Of a stretch of DNA of 64,000 nucleotides, positions 8,197-16,859 are shown in pieces. A program made the position numbers and the translations under genes. The first letter of the stretch is position 1, and each line of letters begins with the position of its first letter. The notes under the pieces were generated by a model. The model made no database searches. It worked only from the letters and a program-made list of their open reading frames with translations, and was not told the origin of the DNA. Source of the DNA: Novosphingobium sp. PhB57 (lineage in GTDB: Bacteria > Pseudomonadota > Alphaproteobacteria > Sphingomonadales > Sphingomonadaceae); assembly GCF_004342985.1 (NCBI RefSeq), contig NZ_SMBO01000006.1:186001-250000 (forward strand). Reading direction: 5' to 3'.

Positions 8197-9354
8197 ATGA
8201 CCGTTTCAGAGATCGCCCGGGTAGACCCTTTCCACGCCATGGCCATCGGCCGCCTCGCTTACGAACTGGCGGGCGAAGGGCGGGACGTGATCCACATGGA
8301 ATATGGCCAGCCTTCTACCGGAGCGCCGGCGGCCGCCATCGCCGCGGCCCACCGCGTGCTGGACAGCGACCCCGGCGGCTATTGGGAAAGCACGGCTCTG
8401 CTGGAGCGCATCGCCCGGCACTACCGCGAGGCTTATGACGTCGGGATCGACCGCGAGCAGGTGATCCTGACTTGCGGCGCCTCGCCCGCATTCGTGCTGG
8501 CGCTTTCCAGTCTCTTCGTGCCCGGCGCGCGGGTCGCCCTGGCCCGGCCCGGCTATGTTGCTTACCGCAATACGCTGAAGACGCTTTATCTCGAACCGGT
8601 GGAGATGGCCTGCGGTCCGGCCGAGCGCTATCAAGTGACGGCCGCGGCGCTGGATGCGCTGGACCCCGCGCCGGACGGGCTGATCCTGGCCAGCCCGGCC
8701 AACCCCACGGGAACCGTGATCGCGCCCGAGGAACTCGCGGCCATTGCGGAGGTCTGCCGCCGTAAGAATATCCGCGTCGTCTCGGATGAAATCTACCATG
8801 GCCTGGCCTATGGCGCGCCGGCGCAGTCGACGCTGCAGCATCTGCCCGAAGCGGTGGTGGTGAACAGTTTCTCCAAGTATTACTCGATGGCGGGCTGGCG
8901 CCTTGGCTGGCTGGTGGTGCCGCCCGAAGTCGTCGCCCCGGCGCGCGCGCGGATGAACAACCTGTTCCTCACGCCCTCGGTCCTGGCCCAGCACGCGGGC
9001 CTGATCGCCATGGACGAAACCGCCGAACTGGAAGGCCATGTCGAGGGCTATGCCCGCAATCGCGAACTGCTGCTGGCCGCGCTGCCCAGCCTCGGCCTCG
9101 ACCGGATCGCCCCGCCCGACGGCGCGTTCTACATCTACGCCGACATCGGCCATCTGACCGAGGACAGCCTGGCCTTCTGCCAGCAATTGCTGCGCGACAC
9201 CGGAGTCGCCACGGCTCCGGGCATCGACTTCGACCCGGTCGACGGGCACCGCTTCATCCGCTTCAGCTTCGCGGTCTCGACCGCCCTGGTGCAAGAGGCA
9301 ATCGCGCGCATGGTGCCGTGGTTCGCGAGCAGGGCGGAAGCGCGTTCGGCCTGA
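8197..9354 (+). CDS. PLP-dependent class I/II aminotransferase
   Basis: The product has 385 residues. It carries SPANPTG, SDEIYHGL and the PLP-lysine motif SFSKYYSMAGWRLGW (Lys about residue 230), the full fold-type-I aminotransferase signature. Such enzymes exchange amino groups between amino acids and 2-oxoacids in the cytosol; close relatives are called aspartate/aromatic aminotransferases, but the substrate cannot be set from sequence. I chose ATG 8197 over a TTG at 8161 because the extra residues are not family-like. It ends 6 bases before the convergent neighbour. Confidence 0.87.
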   Translation: MTVSEIARVDPFHAMAIGRLAYELAGEGRDVIHMEYGQPSTGAPAAAIAAAHRVLDSDPGGYWESTALLERIARHYREAYDVGIDREQVILTCGASPAFVLALSSLFVPGARVALARPGYVAYRNTLKTLYLEPVEMACGPAERYQVTAAALDALDPAPDGLILASPANPTGTVIAPEELAAIAEVCRRKNIRVVSDEIYHGLAYGAPAQSTLQHLPEAVVVNSFSKYYSMAGWRLGWLVVPPEVVAPARARMNNLFLTPSVLAQHAGLIAMDETAELEGHVEGYARNRELLLAALPSLGLDRIAPPDGAFYIYADIGHLTEDSLAFCQQLLRDTGVATAPGIDFDPVDGHRFIRFSFAVSTALVQEAIARMVPWFASRAEARSA

Positions 9355-9360
9355 GGCCTT

Positions 9361-10218
9361 TCAGGCGGGGCAATTGCCGATCCGCGCGCCCGTCACCCGC
9401 CTGCGATACCGTTGCTTGAAATTCGAACCCTCGCCCAAGATCGAGACGGCCGTGTCCATCGTATCGGCGCCTACCTTGCCGTGCACGTCGTAGCTCAGGG
9501 AATACATGCCGGCCGCGCAAGTCTTGCCGCCGGTCACTTTGCCGCTTTTGATCTTCACGGTCGAACGCGTGCACAATCCGTCTTCGGCAAGGCCGGTGGC
9601 GGCGGCCAGAAGTCGCTCCAGCGCATCGTCATGCTCGCCCGCAGCAATGCAGACGGTATAGGTCTTTCCAGGCCTCAGCTGAAATTCCCGTGAGGGCTTT
9701 TCGTTGAATGTCGCGGACTCCTTGATCTGCCACAAGCCCGGCGTGACTTGCGGCCGCCCGCCGATGACGACGATTTCCGCAGCCGGCGCTTCGCTGGGCA
9801 CGGCGATCGGCGTCGATGGCGGCAGGCGCGGAACGGTCGCGGCGAGATCGGCCGGCTCGCTCTCGCCAGGGTCCCAGCGCGGCGGCCGATAGGCAACCGA
9901 GGCGATCCGCTCGGCCAGGCAGGCCTTGGCCGGGACTGCGTCACGGAAGCCGTCCTTGATGCAGGCATTGAGCACGGTGCAGACGAAGCGATCGATGTCG
10001 GCATCGCCGCTGGAGATCATGACATCGCAGCGCTTCATGTGCGCACCCCATAGCGCGTAGTTCAGTTTTACGCGGCGTATCTTCCGGCCAATCACGACGA
10101 TGTCTTCGCCCGAGGGAATTGCGGCGGCGGCAGGCTCGGGCGTCTGCGCGCGCGAATGGGCGAACAGTGCCGCACATGCGAGCCCCGCAGCGGCAAGACA
10201 GGCCAGAGCGCGGCGCAC
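9361..10218 (-). CDS. Secreted protein with DUF3617-like C-terminus
   Basis: The 285-residue product starts with a clear signal peptide (RRALACLAAAGLACAALFAHSRA). The C-terminal part (from about residue 155, VTPGLWQIKESATF) looks like DUF3617, with paired cysteines near residues 190-240. Two short similar motifs occur, EDIVVIGRK near residue 37 and AEIVVIGGR near residue 147; each resembles a TonB-box-like segment. The start is GTG 10218 with a strong GGGAGG upstream. Location is probably periplasmic; function unknown. It converges tightly on the aminotransferase gene. Confidence 0.75.
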   Translation of the reverse strand: MRRALACLAAAGLACAALFAHSRAQTPEPAAAAIPSGEDIVVIGRKIRRVKLNYALWGAHMKRCDVMISSGDADIDRFVCTVLNACIKDGFRDAVPAKACLAERIASVAYRPPRWDPGESEPADLAATVPRLPPSTPIAVPSEAPAAEIVVIGGRPQVTPGLWQIKESATFNEKPSREFQLRPGKTYTVCIAAGEHDDALERLLAAATGLAEDGLCTRSTVKIKSGKVTGGKTCAAGMYSLSYDVHGKVGADTMDTAVSILGEGSNFKQRYRRRVTGARIGNCPA

Positions 10219-10573
10219 GTCGATCCTCCCTCCCTTCCCGCGAGGTCATGCCCCGCTTCGGCACTCGAATTCCTTGCGCGGCGTTAGTCCCGCCGGGCGA
10301 AGATCATCGCGGTGTCCGTACCGCCGTGTCCAAGCCATTCTTGTGGAACGGGCACGGCACCGCATTGCTTAACTTTGTTCACTTTCCCTGCCAAATAGTA
10401 AGGCCTGATTTCAGAGATTTAACCTGAACAGCGCTGCGGCTCTTTGCGAGATCCGCCAGATCCGGAAGTCTTTTCGGGGCGCTGTCAGGCATCGCCCCTG
10501 CGAACGCGCTGCGATTGACCGCGGACGCGCCTCGGCGCTTCTCTTGCTGTGAAAAGAAGGGTGGAGGGGAACG
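10219..10573. other. Intergenic region between divergent genes
   Basis: These 355 bases separate the DUF3617-like gene from the alpha/beta hydrolase and must carry both promoters. Around 10365-10430 the sequence is much richer in A and T than its surroundings, which suits a promoter, but I see no box pair I would defend. GTGGAGGGGAACG just before 10574 is a strong ribosome site. No gene, repeat or hairpin is evident. Confidence 0.5.
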
Positions 10574-11293
10574 ATGGCCACATTCGTGCTGGTTCATGGC
10601 GGCGGCCATGGTGGGTGGTGTTACAAGCTGGTCGCCCAGCGGCTGCGGGCCATGGGGCATGAGGTGCATGCACCCTCCTTGAGCGGTCTGGCGGATCGTG
10701 CGCATGTTCTCAGCCAGGCGATCGACCTGGACACCCACATCGATGACGTGGCCGGCTTGCTGGAGTTCGAGGATCTGACGCAGGCCATTCTCGTGGGGCA
10801 CAGTTATGGCGGCATGGTCATTACCGGGGCCGCGGACCGCAAGCCGGAGCGGGTCGGGCACCGGGTCTATCTCGATGCCGCTTATCCGCGCGATGGCGAA
10901 TCGCTTTACGAACATGCCCATGAGCAGATCCACATGGCCCGGCAGGGTCTGCACGACGTGGGCGGCGTGCCGATGGTGATGGCGCCGATGCCGGGCTTCG
11001 CGGCGTTCTTCGGGGTGACCGATCCCGAACTCGGCGCCTGGACCGATGCCAGGCTGACGGCGCAGCCCTGGAAGTGCTTCGAGCAGAAGATCGTCTTCCG
11101 CAACGAGGCGGCCATGCGGGCGATCCCGGAAAGCCACCTGATCTGCACATCGACGATTCCCGGCCGCGACATGACTCTGATCGATGCGCGGTCTCACGGG
11201 CGCGTGTGGGATATCGACACCGGGCATGACCTCATGCTGACCGAGCCGAAATGGGTCGCAGAACGCCTTGATGCCATCGCCCAAGGCACCTGA
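10574..11293 (+). CDS. Alpha/beta hydrolase (esterase-like)
   Basis: The product has 239 residues. It begins FVLVHGGGHGGWCY, the oxyanion region of the salicylate-binding esterase / hydroxynitrile lyase group. It has nucleophile elbow GHSYGG (Ser about residue 78) and a late GHDLMLTEP whose His completes the triad. A cytosolic carboxylesterase or methylesterase is the most likely activity. No signal peptide is present. The gene stands alone, divergent from the DUF3617-like gene, with a strong SD (GGAGGGGA). Confidence 0.85.
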   Translation: MATFVLVHGGGHGGWCYKLVAQRLRAMGHEVHAPSLSGLADRAHVLSQAIDLDTHIDDVAGLLEFEDLTQAILVGHSYGGMVITGAADRKPERVGHRVYLDAAYPRDGESLYEHAHEQIHMARQGLHDVGGVPMVMAPMPGFAAFFGVTDPELGAWTDARLTAQPWKCFEQKIVFRNEAAMRAIPESHLICTSTIPGRDMTLIDARSHGRVWDIDTGHDLMLTEPKWVAERLDAIAQGT

Positions 11294-11490
11294 CTCGATT
11301 GCCCCTGGGCAGGCTTCCGAAAGCAAGCCCTTGAATCTGCTGGTCGCACGTGCAGAAGATTTAACCGCGATTAGCGTTTCAGGAATGGCCCCGCCCCTGT
11401 AGCAGGATGGCACGCGCCCTTGATCCGACCCGGCGCGCGGATTGACAGTCCGCGCCGGTTGGGGACTTTGGCGTACCAAGCAACAACACG

Positions 11491-11994
11491 GTGGCGAGTC
11501 CCTTGACCCAGCACGTATGCAGTACGGAAGTGTGGATCGCGCGCCTGCGCGACTTCCTGCACGATTGTGCGGGCAGTGCGCCCTCCGAGGAACACGACCG
11601 TATTCGCGAGGGTCTGTTGCTGTTCCTCCACGATCCTGCGCGAGGGGAGAAACGGCTTGGCGCGGGTCAGAAGCCTGGCCAGAAGCCCGAGCCGAAGTCG
11701 GCGCACAAGCTGGACCCCGCCGCGATCGAGGCCATGCTGGCTTGCGGCGCCACCGAGAGTGCAGTCCTGGCGCTGATCGGTCCCAACGATACTTTCATGC
11801 TTTCGCGCGGGCTGAACGGAACCTGCCTCGCCACCCTGGTGATGGCGGATGGCTCCGAAGAGATGATCTGCGAGGCGGCGACGCTGTCGCTGGCGCTTCT
11901 GGCGGCCTATGTCTCCAAGCTGCTGACCGGAATGGAGCGCCGCGACACGGAAGCGGCGCCCGTGACGCTGCCTTCGGGGGTACGCCTCCACTAA
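11491..11994 (+). CDS. Conserved-looking protein of unknown function
   Basis: The product has 167 residues from GTG 11491. It has an N-terminal helical part (WIARLRDFLHDC), a charged linker rich in Gly-Gln-Lys-Pro (about residues 55-70), then IEAMLACGATESAVLALIGP and a C-terminal segment ending in LSLALLAAYVSKLLTG. Codon use matches neighbours, so I take it as real. I do not recognise a family. It is the last plus-strand gene before the flagellar block and converges on the degenerate-receiver regulator. Confidence 0.6.
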   Translation: MASPLTQHVCSTEVWIARLRDFLHDCAGSAPSEEHDRIREGLLLFLHDPARGEKRLGAGQKPGQKPEPKSAHKLDPAAIEAMLACGATESAVLALIGPNDTFMLSRGLNGTCLATLVMADGSEEMICEAATLSLALLAAYVSKLLTGMERRDTEAAPVTLPSGVRLH

Positions 11995-12268
11995 GCCGGG
12001 CCAAGGGCCGATTTTTCTGGAACAGGCGGCGCAGATGTGCGAACGGGGCGGCGCTCCGCACGGTCGCACGTCGAGCGGAGGCGCCGCCAGTTCGGGTTCA
12101 TTCGCGTTCCCGCGAACGCTTCGGGCCGGGAGGGGAATACGGCCGGGTTTGCCGAAGCGTACGGGGCCGGCGCTGTTGGAGTGGCGTGCCGGCGCGAGCG
12201 TTGTGACACGGGATCGCTTAAGCATTGGTAGGGCGGCCCTTAGGGTCATGTCCGTGTCCGTTCGCCCG

Positions 12269-12871
12269 TCAGTTCACCAGCGAAGCCTCTATGGCGATGC
12301 GGATCGCGTCGGACGTGTGGTTGGCGCCCAGCTTGTTCAGCATGTTGGCGCGGTGGATTTCCACGGTGCGCGGGCTGATCGAGAGCCGTTCGCCGATCAG
12401 CCGGTTCGAAAGGCCGCTGGCGACCCCGCCCAGCACTTCGCGCTCCCGCCGGGTCAGGCGATCGATCCGGGCGCGGGCCATGACTTCGCGCAGCTTGGCA
12501 TTGCCGACATGCTCGGCGCGGTCGATCGCGCGCGCCAGCGTGGCGTTGAGTTCCTCCGCGGCGATGGGCCAGGCGATATAGTCGATCGCGCCGTCGAGAA
12601 CGGCCTGGACGATGCGGTTGGCGTGGGGATGTTCGCTGAAGGCGATGATCGGGAACCACTCGCCATGACGGGCCATGTTGTCGATCAGGTCGTCGATCAC
12701 GCCGGGCTCGTCGTGGATGAGGATGACCCCGGAGCGGGGCCAGGCGCTGGCGATCTCGGAAATATTCTCGAAGGGTTCGACATGTATCTGCCCGGTTGAG
12801 AGGGCATGACTGATGGCGGCGCGTCTTCGCAGATCGTTATCGATCAGGATGAGATTGGAAATCCGCTCCAT
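12269..12871 (-). CDS. LuxR/FixJ-like regulator with a degenerate receiver domain
   Basis: The product has 200 residues. The C-terminal 65 residues are a LuxR-type HTH (LTRREREVLGGVASGLSNRL, then SPRTVEIHRANMLNKLGA). The N-terminal 120 residues have receiver-like length and the acidic start LILIDND (residues 7-13). At strand 3 the sequence is VILIHDEPG, placing His53 where the phospho-accepting Asp usually stands, with Asp54 next to it. The invariant Lys-Pro of strand 5 is Trp101-Pro102. It may thus work without phosphorylation. ATG 12871 is chosen over upstream ATG 13030 because the domain begins there. Its place after fliD-fliS suggests a role in late flagellar control. Confidence 0.85.
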   Translation of the reverse strand: MERISNLILIDNDLRRRAAISHALSTGQIHVEPFENISEIASAWPRSGVILIHDEPGVIDDLIDNMARHGEWFPIIAFSEHPHANRIVQAVLDGAIDYIAWPIAAEELNATLARAIDRAEHVGNAKLREVMARARIDRLTRREREVLGGVASGLSNRLIGERLSISPRTVEIHRANMLNKLGANHTSDAIRIAIEASLVN

Positions 12872-12996
12872 GCGTATTCTCCCTTTTCGGCTTGTGCCTA
12901 GGGGGATATCGCATGATCGCTTTCCTGCGCGCCGGACCTGCTCCAAAATCGACCTATGACCCGCCTCCCGGCAACGAGACGCGCGGGGCACTGCGG

Positions 12997-13013
12997 GTTT
13001 CGGCAACCGAAAC
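12997..13013. promoter_or_regulatory. Perfect dyad upstream of the LuxR/FixJ-like gene
   Basis: GTTTCGG-CAA-CCGAAAC is a perfect 7-base inverted repeat with a 3-base spacer, 27 bases past the fliS stop and about 126 bases before the regulator start. It lacks a following T-run on either strand, so an operator (perhaps autoregulatory) is more likely than a terminator. The binding factor is unknown. Confidence 0.4.
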
Positions 13014-13039
13014 GGCAACATTTCCCGCACCGTGAACCG

Positions 13040-13414
13040 TCAGCGTTGGGCGAGCAGGGCCTGTCCGATCTCGGCGAAGTCGGCGCGCAGGGCCGCAAGG
13101 CTGCGGGCATCGAAAGCGATGGCGCTGTCCAGCACGGTGCGGCGCGCGGCGTCGTAAAGCTGGTTGAGCGCAGCGGCCACCTCGCTTTCGCCCGAGACGC
13201 CGAGATGCAGGGCGGTGATCGCCGTGAGCGCGCGCGTCAGCGAACGGCTCTTCAGCCCGTTGTCGCCGTTGCGGTCGGCATGGATGGCGGTGCCCAGCGC
13301 GGCCACGAGGTGTTCGTAGCACAAGTGGACCAGTTCCGCCGGCCCGGCTCCGCTGACGCGCGCATCGAAGTCTACCCGGCGATAGGCTTCGACCGGGGAA
13401 AGCTGGCGCCGCAT
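13040..13414 (-). CDS. fliS: Flagellin export chaperone FliS
   Basis: The 124-residue product begins YRRVDFDARVSGAGPAELVHLCYEHLVAAL, the usual FliS opening (here slightly divergent), and continues as an all-helical protein with a duplicated Leu-rich helix pattern. FliS binds the C-terminus of flagellin in the cytosol and delivers it to the export gate. It begins one base after the fliD stop, the common fliD-fliS order, and shares the fliD promoter. Length is normal for the family. Confidence 0.87.
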   Translation of the reverse strand: MRRQLSPVEAYRRVDFDARVSGAGPAELVHLCYEHLVAALGTAIHADRNGDNGLKSRSLTRALTAITALHLGVSGESEVAAALNQLYDAARRTVLDSAIAFDARSLAALRADFAEIGQALLAQR

Positions 13415-13415
13415 C

Positions 13416-14870
13416 TCAACTGCTCTTGTTCCACTGGGCGATCTGGTTCTGCAGCATCGTCAATGTCGATTTCGACACGCCGATCCGCGCTTCCGACACG
13501 GAGAACTGCGAGGAGAGGCGGGCGCGGAGCTTCTCCTGCTGTTCCGCCAGACTGCTCCGGTCATCGGAAATCTGCGTGAGCAACTTGGTGTAGCGCGAGA
13601 TCGAGCCGCCCAGAGAGCTGGTATCGGTGCTGGACGTCGCGGCGCGATAGATCTTGTCATAGCTAGCGTAGACGCCGTGGAGGCCGTTGGTGAACATGGC
13701 CGTCACGCCTTCGGGATCGGCGGCGATGGCCGTGTTCAGCCGATCGGTATCGAGCGCGAAAGTGCCGTCGCGCTGGGTCTTGAGGCCGATGTCGGCCAGG
13801 GTCTTCGCCGTGCCGGTGGCATTCGGCATGATGGTCGATCCGGCCAGGCCCGAAAGCGCGCGCTTCAGGGCGCGCGCGCCGCCGTCGTTGGCGAGATCGC
13901 CGCCGATCGCGGTGGCCGTATTGAGCGCGGACATCACCTCGTTCAGCGCGTCGGTGAAGTCCTGCATGGCGCCCGCGATCGAGGTGGCGGGATTGGCGAA
14001 GCTCACCGTGGTCGGCGCGCCGATGTTGGTGGCGGCAAGCAGGAGCTTCACGCCCGGAATGGCGTCGCTGACGGTGTTGGATCTGGCCGTCATCGCCAGG
14101 CCGTCGACCTTGAAGGCGGCATCCTGCGCGGCAGCGAGAAGCTGGGCCTGGCCCGGAGCGGAGCCGGTGGCGGGGCTCCAGGCCAGCTTCGAGAGGCCGG
14201 GATTGGCGGGGTCTTCGCTCGCTTCCAGCATGAAGCCGTTGGCGGCGCCCTCTTGGCCCTTCAGCACGAGTTGCGCGCCGTCCACGGTCTGGGCGACATA
14301 GGCGCTGACGCCGGCGTTCGCGGCGTTGATGGCCTTGGCCACGTCGGCAAGCGAGGCGCCCGCCGCGATCGTCACATCGACCGCCGCATGGCTGCTATCC
14401 GCCGTGAACGCGCTGCCGGAGACGGTGCCGAAGCGCAAGGTGAGCGTGCCCGCGCCGACTTTGTCCGTGGCGGCCGGATAGGCCTTGCTCGCCAGTTGCT
14501 GGCCCCGGGCGAGTTGGGTGACTTCCAGCGAATAGGTGCCTTTGGGCGTCGAGGTGCCGGTGAGGCTGGCCGCGCCGACCGCGGCATTGGCAAGGCTGGG
14601 CGTGCGCGCCAGGTCTCCCGAGCGCACCAGCGTCCCTAGCGAGGTATCGAGCGAAAGCAGCATGGACTTGATGTTGGAGGCCGTGGAAATCTGGGTGCCC
14701 AGCTTGTCCGAGCGGGCTGTCAGGCGGTCGTTCCGGCTGGCGAACTGGGCATTGGCCAGATTGTTGGCCAGGGCTGCCATGTCCACGCCGCTGCCGCCGC
14801 CAAGCGCGGTCACCAGCGAGGAACTGGTCAGCGACGAAGTCGCGGCGGTCGATGCGGTGGTGGTAGCCAT
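13416..14870 (-). CDS. fliD: Flagellar filament cap protein FliD (HAP2)
   Basis: The 484-residue product begins with Ser/Thr-rich residues and SGVDMAALANNLANAQFASR, the FliD N-terminal coiled region. It ends with SDDRSSLAEQQEKLRARLSSQFS and an aromatic/hydrophobic tail, as in FliD C-termini. FliD caps the growing filament and folds exported flagellin. I chose ATG 14870. The upstream ATG 14897 lies between the two boxes of the putative sigma-28 promoter and so would not be transcribed. No Shine-Dalgarno is visible and the predicted transcript start is almost at the ATG, so the message may be leaderless. Confidence 0.88.
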   Translation of the reverse strand: MATTTASTAATSSLTSSSLVTALGGGSGVDMAALANNLANAQFASRNDRLTARSDKLGTQISTASNIKSMLLSLDTSLGTLVRSGDLARTPSLANAAVGAASLTGTSTPKGTYSLEVTQLARGQQLASKAYPAATDKVGAGTLTLRFGTVSGSAFTADSSHAAVDVTIAAGASLADVAKAINAANAGVSAYVAQTVDGAQLVLKGQEGAANGFMLEASEDPANPGLSKLAWSPATGSAPGQAQLLAAAQDAAFKVDGLAMTARSNTVSDAIPGVKLLLAATNIGAPTTVSFANPATSIAGAMQDFTDALNEVMSALNTATAIGGDLANDGGARALKRALSGLAGSTIMPNATGTAKTLADIGLKTQRDGTFALDTDRLNTAIAADPEGVTAMFTNGLHGVYASYDKIYRAATSSTDTSSLGGSISRYTKLLTQISDDRSSLAEQQEKLRARLSSQFSVSEARIGVSKSTLTMLQNQIAQWNKSS

Positions 14871-14877
14871 GGGTCGG

Positions 14878-14905
14878 AGAACGGCAGGGGTGGGCATTCG
14901 TTAAG
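14878..14905 (-). promoter_or_regulatory. Putative sigma-28 (FliA) promoter of fliD-fliS
   Basis: On the minus strand CTTAAC (from 14905) and GCCGTTCT (from 14885) are arranged as TTAA-N15-GCCG, the same spacing as at flagellin (28766) and flgM (45488). The first box is close to TAAA of the general sigma-28 consensus and GCCG matches the second box. The expected start point falls within a few bases of the fliD ATG. Confidence 0.6.
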
Positions 14906-14925
14906 GGGCGGCTCGGGAGAATTTC

Positions 14926-16062
14926 TCAGCCCTGGCGGGGATCGGGACGCCCTTCGGCATCGAAGCGGACGGTGACAGGCACGGAGACTTGCGGCGGGTG
15001 GCGATGCTCCCCGCGCCGAAGGGCCAGCACGAAGGCGAGGATCGCGGCAATCGCCACATAGTGGTCTTCGCGGATCATCTGCCTTTCGCGCGTGGTGAAA
15101 TAGACCGAGCGGGCGAGCGCGGGGTAGGAGAGCACCGGCAGGGAGAACTCCGGCGCCATCTGCCGCATCGCCTGCGCCCGATCGCCGCGGCCCTTGGCGA
15201 TGACCAGCGGGGCAGGCGCCATGGCGGGGTCGTAGGCAAGGGCGACGGCGAAATGCGCCGGATTGGTGATGATGAACTGCGCATCCTTCATCGCCGGGAC
15301 CAGCCCGCCCATGGCGATCTTGCGTTGCCGCTCCTTTATGGCCGCCTTCTTTTCGGGCGAGCCTTCGCTTTCCTTCTGCTCGTCTCGCACGTCCTGAAGG
15401 GTCATCCGCAGGCGCATCATCCGGCGCACCAGCTGCACCGGCAGGTCGACGAGGGCGATCACGAACAGCCCGGCGGAGAGCCAGAAGAGAAGCTGGACCA
15501 GTGCGTCCCAGGCATAGGCCAGCTCTGCGAAAAGGTTGCCCCGCCCGAGTCGTGCGAAAGCCTCCAGCCGCCCTTCGGCCCAGGTCCAGGCGATCGTTCC
15601 AAGCAGAGCGATCTTGGCGATGCCTTTCGCCATCTCGATCAGGCCGGTCAGGCCGAACATGCGCTTGAGGCCGGACATCGGGTTGATCCGCGAGCCCTTC
15701 GGCGCCAGGTTGCCCCCGAGCCAGCGCCCTTCGCCGAACCCGAGCTGAGAGACCAGCGAGGCGAGGACGACCCCCAGGCCCAGCACCAGGATCGGCGGAA
15801 GCCCGGCCAGGAGCGCACCCATCAGCAGGCGGCCGGGGGTGAAGTCGTCCAGCGCGGACTTGTCCCAGGTGAAGCCGGCGCGCAGCACTTCCGCCAGCAT
15901 GTTCAGCACCCAGGGACCCGCCAGCGACAGCCATGCCGCGCCGATCGCCACCGAGGCCGCCGTCGCCAGTTCACGCGAGCGGATCACGTCGCCGCGTTTT
16001 GCCGCCTCGCGCTTGCGCTTCTCGGAGGGCGCGAAGCTCTTTTCGCCTTCCTGTTCGCTCAT
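14926..16062 (-). CDS. flhB: Flagellar export apparatus protein FlhB
   Basis: The product has 378 residues from ATG 16062, with the basic start EKSFAPSEKRKREAAKRGDV, four membrane segments, and a cytosolic C-domain. FlhB is the switch protein that changes export from rod/hook to filament substrates after self-cleavage at Asn-Pro-Thr-His. Here the site reads NPAH (Asn267-Pro-Ala-His), so the Thr is replaced by Ala while the scissile Asn-Pro remains. The last about 25 residues are Pro/Gly-rich. ATGA overlap with fliR shows coupling. It is the last gene of the fliE-to-flhB run. Confidence 0.95.
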   Translation of the reverse strand: MSEQEGEKSFAPSEKRKREAAKRGDVIRSRELATAASVAIGAAWLSLAGPWVLNMLAEVLRAGFTWDKSALDDFTPGRLLMGALLAGLPPILVLGLGVVLASLVSQLGFGEGRWLGGNLAPKGSRINPMSGLKRMFGLTGLIEMAKGIAKIALLGTIAWTWAEGRLEAFARLGRGNLFAELAYAWDALVQLLFWLSAGLFVIALVDLPVQLVRRMMRLRMTLQDVRDEQKESEGSPEKKAAIKERQRKIAMGGLVPAMKDAQFIITNPAHFAVALAYDPAMAPAPLVIAKGRGDRAQAMRQMAPEFSLPVLSYPALARSVYFTTRERQMIREDHYVAIAAILAFVLALRRGEHRHPPQVSVPVTVRFDAEGRPDPRQG

Positions 16063-16859
16063 GGCGCCCTGCCATCGCCGGATTGCAGGAGTTCGGCCGT
16101 CTGTTCGACGGCGTCGGCCGAAAGACGCACCACGAGGTCGGTCAGCACCGGGGCGCCCACCAGCAGCGCGGCGATACCGCCAAGCACGCCTGCCGGAAGC
16201 CCCAGCGAGAACAAGTTGAGCGAAGGCGCCGAGCGGCCGAGCACGCCGGTGACGATCTGCACGACCAGCAGTATCAGGCAGGCGGGCAGCGCGATGGTCA
16301 CGCCCGTGGCGAACATGCGGCCCGCGAACCTGGCAATCGCGGCGAGGCGCTCGGCCCCGAGCCAGGTGTGCCCCGGCGGGAAAGCACGGTAGCTGTCGAC
16401 GATCAGTGCGAACCATTGCAGATGGGCGCCCAGCGCCAGGAAGACCAGCGAGAGCACCACCGCGAAATACTGCCCCAGTGCGGGAGACTGCGCGCCGGAA
16501 TTGGGGTCTACCGCGGTGGCGACGTTCATGCCCATCGCGCCGCCGATCAGCTCTGCCGCCAGGATCGGCGCTGCGAAGGAAAGCTGGAGCACGAAGCCCA
16601 GCGCCAGGCCGACAAGCACTTCGCCGAGGACGCAAAGCACCCCGGCGGCGGAGAACAGCGCGGCCGGTGCGGCGACGTTCGTCCAGGCGCAGACCAGCAC
16701 GGCCAGCGATCCCGCGCCGATCACGCGGACTTGCGGCGGTACGCCGGCGATGCCGAAGAGCGGGGCCGCGACCAGGGCCGCGCCGATGCGCGTCATCACG
16801 AAGACCAGCCGCCAGAATTCGGCCTCCAGCGGCCCGAACCCGAAGTCCAGCTGGATCAC
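16059..16859 (-). CDS. fliR: Flagellar export apparatus protein FliR
   Basis: This 266-residue inner-membrane protein has about six hydrophobic segments and the family start (FWRLVFVMTRIGAALVAAPL). The central GGAMGMNVATAVDPNSGAQSP matches the conserved FliR region. With FliP and FliQ it builds the export gate core. It overlaps fliQ and flhB by 4 bases each, so all three are translationally coupled. Length is typical. Confidence 0.94.
   Translation of the reverse strand: MIQLDFGFGPLEAEFWRLVFVMTRIGAALVAAPLFGIAGVPPQVRVIGAGSLAVLVCAWTNVAAPAALFSAAGVLCVLGEVLVGLALGFVLQLSFAAPILAAELIGGAMGMNVATAVDPNSGAQSPALGQYFAVVLSLVFLALGAHLQWFALIVDSYRAFPPGHTWLGAERLAAIARFAGRMFATGVTIALPACLILLVVQIVTGVLGRSAPSLNLFSLGLPAGVLGGIAALLVGAPVLTDLVVRLSADAVEQTAELLQSGDGRAP

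Noticed and set aside
7946..8200. 84-codon plus-strand frame in the gap before the aminotransferase
   Set aside because: No ribosome site, overlaps the aminotransferase start, and no protein-like features.
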